Part shown: positions 1 through 12,000 of the stretch, piece after piece
Layout of the letters: every line of letters starts with the position of its first letter
Position numbering within the stretch: position 1 is the first letter of the stretch
Assembly (NCBI RefSeq): GCF_008704205.1
Contig: NZ_VXLC01000026.1
Span: 1 to 64,000, forward strand
Direction of reading: 5' to 3'
From: Nocardia colli
GTDB lineage: Bacteria; Actinomycetota; Actinomycetes; Mycobacteriales; Mycobacteriaceae
DNA length: 64,000 bases
Notes under the pieces: model-generated
Told to the model about the DNA's origin: nothing
Database searches by the model: none
What the model saw: the letters and a program-made list of their open reading frames with translations, nothing else
Position numbers and translations under genes: made by a program

Positions 1-3000
1 ACCCACCTGGTCGAGCCCGAGGACCTGCGCGAACACCTCGGCCACGACGTCCTCGGTTTCGGTGGCGGGCGCGCGGTACTCCGTGGTCGCCCACTCGGGG
101 ACCGGCAGCGCTCGCCGGTCCACCTTCCCGCTCGCGGTCAGCGGCAATTCGTCCAGGACGGTGATGGTGTCGGGCACCATGTACGACGGCAGTCGCCGCG
201 CCACGGCAGCGCGGATGGCGTCCGGATCCGGGCGATGGCCTGGCGCCTGGGTGAGGTAAGCGGCCAGCCGCGCGGTGTCGCCATTCGTGACCTGAGTGAC
301 GACGGCGCGCTGTACTTCATCGAGTTCGGTGAGTACGGCTTCGATTTCGCCGAGTTCCAGGCGCTGGCCGCGGATCTTGATCTGGGCATCGGCGCGGCCG
401 ACGACGACCAACGCCCCGCTGTCGGGCAGCCGGCGCACCAGATCGCCGGTGCGATACATGCGGGCTCCGGCAGGTCCGAACGGATCGGCCACGAATGCCG
501 CGGACGTCGTGCCGACCCGGTTGAGATATCCGCGGGCCACGCCGGGTCCGGCCACGTACAGCTCGCCGACCACGCCCGGTAGCACCACATTCAGCCAGGC
601 ATCCAAGACCATCGAACGGATACCGGGAATCGGGTTGCCGATCGACACCGGAACGCCGGCAAGCAATTTCGTGCCGGTAACCCAGATCGTGACCTCGCTG
701 GGGCCGTACAGGTTGTATACGTTCCGGATCCCGGCGGCGTCGCTACCCGACCATTGCTGCACCAGCGCAGGCGGACACGCTTCGCCGACCGCCATGAGCA
801 CGCGCAGCTCATCGAGTTGTCGGGTATCGAGTGAGGCCGCGACCGCCGGAGTCAACGCCGCATGGGTCACCCTCTCGGCGCGCATCAGCTCGGTCAACGG
901 CTGCCCTGCGAAAACATCATCGGGAGCGACGATCAGCGCGCCGCCGACCGGCACCGCGAGCAGCAGTTCGAAGATCGCCGCGTCGAAAGTGCGTGCGGCG
1001 ACAGCCAATACGCGTGACTCGGCATCCGTGCCAAGGTCATGGTGCTGGGCCGTGGTGACCGCGGAAAGCCCGGCGTGGGTGACCGCCACCCCCTTCGGCG
1101 TGCCGGTCGACCCTGAGGTGTAGACGATGTAGGCGGTGTTGTCCGGCCGTGTCGAGCCGCGCCGATCAGCGTCTTCGATCGAGGCAGCGTTCCATGGGAA
1201 CGGGTCGAATGTGTCCAGATCGAACACGACGAGCCCGGGTACTTCCCACTCCCCTACATCGACGGTGAGCAGCACGGAGGCCGCACAGTCGGCGAGGATG
1301 CCTCGATTACGCTCCTGAGGCTGTGCGGGATCGATGGAGACGAACGCGGCCCCGGTCTTCGCGACGGCCCACACCGCTCGCATCCACGCCCCGGATCGGG
1401 GAATGGCGATCGCCACAACGGTTTCCGAGCCGGCGCCTTGCGCGATCAGCGCCCGCGCACAACGATTCGACCACTCGTCGAGATCCCGATACGTCCAGGC
1501 TTGTCCCGCGTCCACGACTGCGGGCCGGGCCGCGAATTCCGCTGCGGCGCGGGTGAGTATCTCGGAGAGCGCGCTCGGTTGCGGACCGGTGCCGCCATCG
1601 CTGCACTGACGCAACAGCATTCGCTCGTCCGGCGTGAGCAGATCCAGACCGCGCAAGGCGATCCGCGGATCCGCCACCACGGCCTGCACGGTGCGCTGGA
1701 GGCGACGCGCGAACGCGACGATCGTCGATTGATCGAACAGGTCGAGCGCGAAGCTGAGGGTGATCGGCACACCGGTGGCAGTGCTGTCCGGGATGTCGGC
1801 GACGGTGATGGTGAGATCGAAGCGTTCGACCCCGATATCGAGGCTCTTCAGCGGCTCGACCGCGAGGCCCGGCAGTTGGGCCAGCGCCGGGTCGAGGTCG
1901 AGGTTCTGGAAGGCCAACAGCACCTGGAACAGCGGGTGATATGCCTGGCTGCGTGGTGGGTCGAGGGCCTCTACGACTCGCTCGAACGGAATGTCGGCGT
2001 GCGCGAACGCGGCCAGGTCCACTTGGCGGCAGTGGTCGAGCAGGTCGGCGAACGAACCCGACTCGTCGACCTGGGTCCGCAGGACGAGCGTGTTGACGAA
2101 CATGCCGATCACACCGTCCAGCGCGGACGCGCCGCGGCCCGCGATGGGCGTACCCACCGCGACATCGGCGCTGCCGGACAATCGCGACAGCAACACCGCC
2201 AACGCGGCGTGCACCACCATGAACACGGTTACCCGATAGGTGCGCGCCACGGTGCTCAGCCCGGCCACCGTCGCGGCATCCAGGGTGAACGAGTAGGTAC
2301 CGCCACGCTGCGACGCCACCACCGGTCGCGGCCGATCGGCAGGCAACTCCAACCGATCCGGCAGACCGGCCAAATGCGCTGTCCAATAGGCGAGTTGACG
2401 CGCGGCCATGCTCTGCGGATCGGACTCCGCGCCGAGCACTTCGCGCTGCCACAACGTGTAGTCGGCGTACTGCACCGGCAACGGCGTCCATTCCGGCGTC
2501 CGCCCCGATCGACGGGCGGTGTAGGCCAGCGACAGATCACGCACCAGCGGCGCGATCGACCATCCGTCGGCGACAATGTGATGGAGCACCGCGACCAGCA
2601 GATGGTCGTCGGATCCACTGCGCAGCAACGTGACTCGCCACGGTGGCCGCGCGGACACATCGAAGCTCTGTCGCACGATACTCGTCACCCGATGCGTGAG
2701 CTCGGACGATTCGACAGCCTCCAGTGCGACGGCCGAGTTGCCGTCGATGGGCAGAATCCGCTGGCACGGTATCCCCTTCTCGTCCGGGAATATCGTGCGC
2801 AAGCTCTCGTGCCGGGCCGCGATATCACCGATCGCGGCGGACAACGCCGCCGAATCCAGTCGGCCGCGCAGCCGTAGCACCATGGCGATGTTGTACGCGG
2901 GCGAGTCCGGCTCGAATCGGTTGATGAACCACATTCGAGATTGCGCGAACGACAACGGGATTCGGGCAGGGCGGTCCCACGGAGCCAACCGGACACTCGG

Positions 3001-6000
3001 CTGTTCGCCGATCTCGGTGGACCGCGCGGCCAGTACCCCAGCCAGCCGGGCGGCGGTCGGTGCGTCGAACACGTCGCGTACTTCGACCGTGATTCCCGTG
3101 GCCGTCGCCACGCGGGAGGCCACCCGCGTCGCCGAGAGTGAATGTCCGCCCAGCTCGAAGAAGTTGTCGTCGGCACCCACTCGGTCGGTGCCGAGCACTT
3201 CCGCGAAGACCGAGACGACGGTCTCTTCCAGTGGTGTCGACGGAGGCCGATAGGTCGAGGTGATCAGCTGCGGGGCGGGCAAGGCGCGACGGTCCACCTT
3301 GCCGTTGGGCATCAGGGGCAGCTCGTCGAGGATGACGATGGCCGCCGGAATCATGAACTCGGGCAGCCGATCTGCCGCGAACTCACGGATCTCGGCCATC
3401 AGATCGGCGATGCCGGGGTCGTTCACGTAGGCGCCCAGTGAATCCAGCGGACCCGCGCTCAGATAGACGTCATCGAACACCGTGGTCTCGTCGGCGCCGC
3501 GGACGAACACCGCGTCCATCCGGCCTGCCACCGGTGACCAGGTGACCGCGACCGTGAAACCCAATTCGGCTCCGAGCGCTCGGATCTCGTGCGGGAGCAC
3601 CGCCGCGGTCGTGCTGCCCAGGGCGAGATCGGCCACGCGCTTCTGCTCGACGGCCGCGTCGACGGTTCGGGTGGCCGTGACATCGAAAAGCGTTCCGCCC
3701 TGCGGTATCCCGATGATTCGCACGCTGTCGGGTCGCTCGGCGCTCAGCTGAGCGCGCAGTCCGCGCAGATCACCGAATTCGGACCAGGGTCGCTGCGGCA
3801 GTCCGGCGAGCGAGCGAACCTGTGCCGGCGCTTTGCGCAGGACCACGTCGTAGCGGTATCGCGTCAATTCGTTGTCGACCGGCGCGTACTTCAACTCGAT
3901 ATCCACCGCGGCCACATCGGCGAACTTGTCCCGCAATGCGACGAAGAACTCGGGGGCGACCAGCAATTCCTGCTCGGCGATCAGCGCGCGGCGCGCGCGT
4001 TCCCGCACCGCCGCTACCGTGTCCTCTTCCCCGCCGCCGGCCAACTGTGTGCCGGTGGCGAACTCCCGCAACAACGTCAGGTTGCGGATATCGCCGACGA
4101 AGAACGCGCCGCCGGGCAGCAGCAATCCCATGACCTGGTCGATCACTTCGATCAAGTAGGCGGCATTCGGAAAGTACTGGGCGACCGAGTTCACCACGAC
4201 CACATCGAATCGGCCCACCGGCAGTCCCGACACATCGTCGGCGGACTGCACGCGCAACTGGACCCGGTCCGCCCACTCCACCGCCGATTCGACCAGTCGC
4301 GATCGAAGATTCTCGATGGTCGCCGCCGAGAAATCGGTGCACCAGTATTCGGCGCACTGCGGCGCCAGTCGCGACATCAGCAAGCCCGATCCGACACCGA
4401 TTTCCAGCACCCGGGCCGGGCGCAGGTCGAGAATCCGGTCCACGACCGCGTCGCGCCACTCCCGCATCTGCTCGATCGGAATCGGCTCGCCGGTGTAGCT
4501 GCTGTTCCAGCCGCCGAAGTCGGCATCCAAAGCCAGGGGCTCGGTGAATTCACGGCCGTCGCCGCGGTAGCTTTCCTTGCCTGCGTACAGGTTGTCGTAG
4601 ACCTGCCGCCAATGGTCGACCAGGTCAGCTGCCCGGTCGCTGTCGTCGACGACGGTCTTTTCGCGATCGCGGACAACGTAGGCGACCAACTGCTTGTCGA
4701 CCACAGCGTCGGTATCGGCGACAGCGCGGGCGACGACCACCGCGCGGGACACCGCCGGATGCGCCACCAGTGCCGCCTCGACCTCGCCGGGCTCGATCCG
4801 ATAGCCGCGCACCTTGACCTGGTCGTCGGCCCGGCCCGCGAATTCGAGCACGCCGTCGCGGGTCCACCGCACTACGTCGCCGGTCCGGTACATCCGATCG
4901 GCGACCCCGAACGGGCAGGCCACGAATCGTTGCGCGGTCAGCTCGAGCCGCCCGGCGTAACCGCGCGCCAATTGCATTCCGGTGACATACAGTTCGCCCG
5001 CTACACCCACCGGTACCGGGCGCAACCGCGAATCCAGAATGAACACCCGCACATTCGCCACCGGCGCACCGATCGGTATCCGCTGATCGGTGTCCCACGG
5101 TTGCGAACCGAGGATCTCCTGGGTCGAGACGCACACCGTGTTCTCGGTCGGCCCGTAGGCATTGGCGATATCGACGCCCGGCCAGCGATCCCGGAATCGG
5201 GCTACCGCGGCCGAACTCAAGGCGTCGCCGCCGGTGACCACCTGACGTATCGGCGCGGCATCGAGTTCGGGTTCTGCGGTCGCGAGCAATTCGAAGAGCG
5301 CGGTGGCGACGAACATTGTTGTGACACGATGACGGGATACCGTGCGCATCAGCACGGAAAGGTCGAGTCGATCGGGGGGCGCGATGACGATCGTCGACCC
5401 GGCCAGCAAGGCTGGCCACAACTCATAGGCTGAGGCATCGAACGCCATCGATGAATGCAACAACACCCGCTCACCCGGACCACCGGGCCAGCCGTGCACC
5501 GCCATATTCACCACACCGCGGTGTTCGACCACAACACCCTTCGGACGCCCGGTCGAACCCGATGTGTAGATCACATACGCCGCATCGGCAGGCGACAACA
5601 CCGGCAAACCGAATGACTCACCAGTGCTGAAATCCGCAACGTCCACGCATATCGATGCGCGGTCACCCAATGGCAGCCCGGCTCCGATAGACACCGTCGT
5701 CAATACCAGCAACGGATCCGCATCGCCCAGAATGAACTCGATCCGCTCGCTCGGATACTCGGGGTCGATCGGCAAGTACGCGCCACCGGCGACAACCACC
5801 GCCAGTACGGCAGTTACCAGATCGATCGACCGCGGCAAGGCCACGGCCACGACCGAACCGCGACCAACCCCACGCCCCACCAACGCCTGCGCCAGAACGT
5901 CAACGCGCACAGCCAGTTCCGCGTAGGTGATGTCACCATCCGCGTGCGCGACTGCTACCGCTTCCGGCGCGTCCGCTACCTGTCGCGCGAACAGGCGCGC

Positions 6001-9000
6001 AAGCGAAGTCTCTTCCGGCAGTGGCGCTGCGGTGTCGTTCCAGATCCGGAGCACCCGGTCGCGTTCCTCGGGCGCGAGGACGTCCATCCGGCCGAGGGGC
6101 AATCCCGGGTCCGTGGTGACGATGTCCAGCAGCCGCAGATAACGCTCGGCGAAGCCGACCACGGTCGCACGATCGAACAGATCTGTGGCGTATTCGATTC
6201 GGCCCGACAGCTCGGGAGCCGCGGTGTCGTCGGCCGGATTCATCCGCTCGACCACGTCGACGTGCAGGTCGAACTTGGCGGTGCCGGTGATCGCCGGAAC
6301 GATCTCGACCGCCAGCTCGGGCAGGTGCAGATCCGGCAACAGGTTGTTCTGCAACGCGAACGACACCTGGAACAGCGAGTGGTACGCCGGCGAACGGATC
6401 GGTTGCAGCAATTCGACCAGTCGCTCGAAGGGGGCGTCCTGATTCTCGTAGGCGGTCAAGGCCTTTCGGCGGACCTGGTCGAGAACCTCGTCGAAACGGG
6501 GGTTGCCGGACAAGTCCACCCGCAACACCCAGGTGTTGACGAAAAAGCCGATCAGATCATGGGTCGCCTCCTGGGTGCGTCCGGCGACCGGGCCACCGAT
6601 CGAGATGTCCTCGCCTGCGCCGAGCCGCGACAGCAACACGGCGAGCGTCGATTGCAGCAGCATCGACACGGTTACCTGGCGATCGTGGGCAACTCGATAC
6701 AGTGCCGCGCACAGCGCGGGCTCGAAGGCGAACTCGATCACGTCGCCGCGATTGCTCGCCGTCGGCGGCCGGGGGCGATCGGTCGGCAGTGTTATCGGCT
6801 GCGGTGCGTCCGCGAGTTCGGTTTCCCAATAACGGAATTGAGTTGCCAGGATGCTGTCGGGATCGGACTCGGCGCCCAAGGTCGCACGCTGCCACAGCGT
6901 GAAGTCCGCGTATTGCACCGGCAATGGGGCCCACGGCGGTGTCTGTCCTTGTCGACGCGCGACGTATGCGGCCGAGAGGTCCCGTACGAACGGCGCGATG
7001 GACCAACCGTCCGCGGCGATGTGGTGCAGCACCAACACCAGGCTGTGGTCGTTGAAACCGTTGGACAGCAGGGTTACTCGCAACGGCGTCTCGGTCGAGA
7101 CGTCGAATCCGCGCCGCACGAGACCGGCCAGCTCACCGGGGTCCGCCGTCTCGATCGTTGTCCCCGCCACGTCGACCGGCAGGATCCGCTGGTAGGGCAC
7201 CCCGTCCGCATCGGGGAACACGGTGCGCAGGCTCTCGTGCCGCGCCACCACATCGGTCAGGGCGGCCGCCAGCGCCTGCTGATCCAACGGTCCGCGCAGG
7301 CGCAGCACCATCGGAATGTTGTAGGCCGGTGAGTCCAGTTCGAATCGGTTGATGAACCACAGTCGAGACTGGGCGAACGACAACGGCATTCGCTCCGGGC
7401 GCTCTCGAACCGTCAGCTCCGGCCGGGCCGGGCCGCGGTCGGCTTTGCGTTCGGCGAGCACCTGCGCCAACCGGGCGGGGGTGGGGGCCTCGAACACATC
7501 CCGTACGCCGACCTCGATGCCCAGTACGGCGGTCATCCGCGAGGCCACCCGCATCGCCGACAGCGAATGTCCGCCCAGCGCAAAGAAGTCGGCATCCACT
7601 CCGACGCGTTCCACGCCGAGCACCTCGGCGAAGACGGTGACGACGATCTCCTCGGCCGGCGTCAGCGCGGCGCGATAGTCGGCGACGGCGAACGTCGGCG
7701 CGGGCAATGCGCGTCGATCCACCTTTCCGTTGGGCGTCAACGGCAGGCGGTCGAGGACGACGATGGCCGACGGAACCATGTACTCCGGCAACCGATCCGC
7801 GACGAAGCGCCGGATCTCGTCGGCGACAGCCGTCTCCTCCTGCGTCGCGTCGCCGCGATCGAGGACGACGTAGCCGATCAGCCGCTTGTCCACGGCGCCG
7901 GCTGAATCCGCTGTCGCGGAATCGATCTCACGGGCGATCACCACCGACTGGGAAACCAGCGGGTGCGCGGTCAACACGGTCTCGACCTCGCCGGGCTCGA
8001 TTCGGTACCCGCGGACCTTGACCTGTTCATCGGCGCGGGTGACGAATTCCAGCACGCCGGCGCGGGTCCACCGCACCACGTCGCCGGTCCGGTACATGCG
8101 CTCACCGGCACCGAACGGACAGGCCGAGAACCGTTCTCCGGTGAGGCCCGGTCGATTCCGATACCCGCGTGCCAGTTGCACTCCGGCCACATACAACTCG
8201 CCCGCCACACCAACCGGCACCGGCCGCAATCGCGAATCCAGTACGTATACGCGCATATTCCCGATGGGTGCGCCGATCGGCACGCTGCCCCCACTCGTCC
8301 ACTCCGGCGAATCGGGGATTTCATAGGCGGATACGCACACCGTGTTCTCGGTCGGCCCATAGGCGTTGACCACGCTGATGCCCGGCCACCGGTCGTGGAA
8401 GCGGGCGACCGCGACAGTCCTCAGGGCGTCGCCGGCGGTGACCACTCGATGTACCGAATCGAGTTCGAGTTCTGGGCCTGAGCTCGCCAGTATCTCGAAC
8501 AGCGGGGTCGTCACGTACAACGCGGCCACCCGATGCCGAGCTATGGACCGGCTCAGTTCCGCGATATCCGATCGGCCGGGGGGTGCGATGGCGATCGTGG
8601 ACCCGGCCAGCAGTGCAGGCCACAACTCGTATGCCGACGCGTCGAACGCCATCGATGAATGCAACAGCACCCGCTCGCCCGGACCACCGGGCCAGCCGTG
8701 CGCTGCCATATTCACCACACCGCGGTGTTCGACCACAACGCCCTTCGGGCGTCCCGTCGAACCCGACGTATAGATCACATACGCCGCATCCGCCGGTGAC
8801 AACTCCGGCAGATCACCGAGCGAATCACCCTCCAGATCAACAACATCCAGGCACAGCGATGTGCGCTCACCCAACGGCAGCCGCGCACCGGCGGATACCG
8901 TCGTCAACACCAGCAATGGATCGGCATCGCCGAGAATGAACTCGATACGGCTGCTCGGATAGTCCGGATCGATCGGCAGGTACGCGCCGCCGGCGACCAC

Positions 9001-12000
9001 CACCGCCAACAACGCAGTCACCAAGTCCGTTGACCGCGGCAGCGCCACGGCCACCACTGAACCCCGACCGACCCCACGACCCACCAACTCGCACGCCAGA
9101 ACATCAACCCGCACAGCGAGTTCCGCGTAGGTCAGCTGCTCATCGCCGAACTGCAGCGCGACGGCGCTCGGTGCCGAGGCGACGCGCGCGCGGAACGCCG
9201 CCACGATCGTGGTCTCCGGCAGCGTGGTCTCGAGCCGCGAGTTCCACTGCGTCAGCAGCTGTTCACGTTCCACGTCGGCCAGGAGACCGATATCCGTGAT
9301 CGCTTCCGCCGGGTCTGCACTCACCGCGCGCAAGACACGGAGGTAGCGGTCGGCGATGCCGGACACCGTGGTTCGGTCGAACAGATCGGTGGCGTATTCG
9401 ATCCGGCCGACCAGCACTCCGGGACTTTCCGTGCTGCCGGGAATCTCGATCAGGTCGAAATGCAGGTCAGTCTTGGCGGTTCCGGTGGAGAAAGCGACGA
9501 ATTCGGCAGCCAGGCCGGGCAGGTCGAGCGCGGGCAGACCATCGTTCTGCACCTCGAGCGACACCTGGAACAACGGGTTGTAGGCCGTCGACCTGGCCGG
9601 ATTGATCAGCTCAACCAGCCGCTCGAACGGCGCGTCCTGATTCTCGTAGGCGGTCAAGGCCTTTCGGCGCACCTGGTCGAGGACCTCCTCGAAACGCGGG
9701 TTGCCGGACAGATCCACCCGCAGCACCCAGGTATTGACGAAGAACCCCACCAGCTCCCGCAGGGCCTCGTCGGTACGCCCGGCGACCGGACCGCCGATCG
9801 ACACATCCGGGCCTGCACCCAGCCGCGACAGCAGCACCGCGAGCGCCGACTGCAAGACCATCGACGCGCTGACCCGGCGTTCGCGGGCGAGTCGGTACAG
9901 CGCTTCGCGCAGCGGTGCGTCGACGGTGAATTCGACGACGTCGCCGCGGTTGCTCACCAGCGGTGGGCGGGGCCGATCGGTGGGCAGCGCGATCGGCTGC
10001 GGCGCGTCGGCCAATTCCTGTTCCCAGTAGCGACATTGCGCCGCGAGCGCGCTCCCCGTATCGGACTCGGCATCCAGAAGTTCACGCTGCCACAGCGCGA
10101 AGTCGGGGTATTGAACCGGCAGCGGACGCCAGCCCGGCTCCCGTCCCGCCAGCCGGGCCGCATAGGCCGTCGACAGATCGCGCAGCAACGGCGCCATCGA
10201 CATGCCATCCGCGGCAATGTGATGCACGACCAACACCATGACGTGCTCGGACTCGCCGCACCGAATCACGGTGGCCCGCAGCGGCATATCCACTCGCAAG
10301 TCGAATCCGCTGCGGACCCGTTCCGCCACGGCATCTTTCACTCGCGCGGGATCAACGGCGGTCAGCTCGAGCGCCGGAGCGCTCGGCACGACCTCCTGAT
10401 ATGGCACTCCGTCCAGCTCGGGATAGCGGGTCCGCAGCGCTTCATGGCGCTCGACGACCGCTCCGAGTGCGTCGGTCAACGCCTCGGTATCCAGCGATCC
10501 GCCCAGCCGGAAGACCAGCGGGATGTTGTAGGTCGGCGATTCGGGGTCGAATCGGTTGATGAACCACATACGTAACTGCGCGAACGACAACGGGATTCGC
10601 GCGGGACGCTCCCGAACGGCCAGCTTCGACCGCGCCGGACCGGTCTCGCGTTCGGTGAGTAACCGGGCGACTCCAGCGGCTGTGGGGGAATCGAAGATGT
10701 CGCGCACGCCGACCGTGCGGCCGGTCACCTCAGTCAGTCGCGTGGCCACCCGGGTCGCCGAGATCGAATGTCCGCCGCGCGCGAAGAAGTCGTCGTCTAC
10801 GCCGACGCGGTCTACCCCGAGCACCTCGGCGAAGGCAACGGCGACAATCTCTTCGAAGGGTGCGGAGGCGGCTCGGTACGGTGCGACCGGTCGCTGCGGT
10901 GTCGGCAGCGCACGGCGATCGACCTTTCCGCTCGAGGTCATCGGCAATTCGTCGAGCACCGTGAAGGTTTCGGGAACCATGTACGACGGCAGTCGACGCG
11001 CCACCGCCTGTTTGACCGTGCTCGCGTCGATGGTGCGTCCGGGTGTGGCGGTGAGATAGGCGGCGACCCATGCTTCGCCGGTCTGTCCGCCCACGGTGGT
11101 GGCGATCGCCTGCTGTACCTCGTCCAGGCCGGTCAGGGCGGCTTCGATCTCCCCGAGTTCGAGGCGCTGGCCGCGGATCTTGATCTGGGCATCGGCGCGG
11201 CCGACGAAAAGCAGCGTCGCGCGGTCGGCGCCACGGGGCTCCCAGCGCACCACGTCGCCGGTGCGGTACATCCGCGCACCGGCCGGACCGTATGGGTCGG
11301 CCACGAACGACGCCGCGCTCAAACCGACCCGGCCCAGGTAGCCGCGGGCCACCCCCGGGCCGGATACGTACAGCTCCCCCGCCACGCCGAGTGGTGTCGG
11401 CCGTAGCCACGAATCCAGCACCGCCAGGCGGACTCCCGGTATCGGAGCGCCCAGCGACACCGCGTCACCCGGACGCAGCGCCGCGCTGGTGACCCAGATC
11501 GTGGTCTCGCTCGGCCCGTACAGGTTGTACAGCTGACGAACACCGCTGGCGTCGCTACCCGACCATTGCTGCACCAGCGCAGGCGGACACGCTTCGCCCG
11601 CCACCATGAGCACGCGCAGAGCATCGAGTTGCCGCGCATCGAGGGTGGCCGCGACAGCTGGAGTCAAACACGCATGCGTCACACTCTCGGCACGCATCAA
11701 CTCCGTCAACGAGTCACCGGCGAAAGCATCACGGGGAGCGACGATCAGCGCCGCGCCGACCGGTACCGCTGCCAGTAATTCGAAGACCGCCGCATCGAAC
11801 GTCCTTGCGGCAACTCCCAACACACGAGAGTCTTGGTCGAGTCGGTACTGCCGGGCGAGGGTGTCCGACACTCCAGAAAGACCGGCGTGGGTGACGGCGA
11901 CACCTTTCGGTGTGCCCGTCGAACCTGAGGTGTACACAATGTAAGCGGTATTGCCGATCCGAACCGCACCGCGTCGATCCGCGTCGGTGATCGGGGCGGC

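Noticed and set aside
3589..5433. Long rightward open frame of 614 codons inside the NRPS
   Set aside because: It is an antisense frame of the third NRPS module. Its translation is low-complexity Arg/Gln/His text, while the minus strand gives clear A-domain and methyltransferase motifs.
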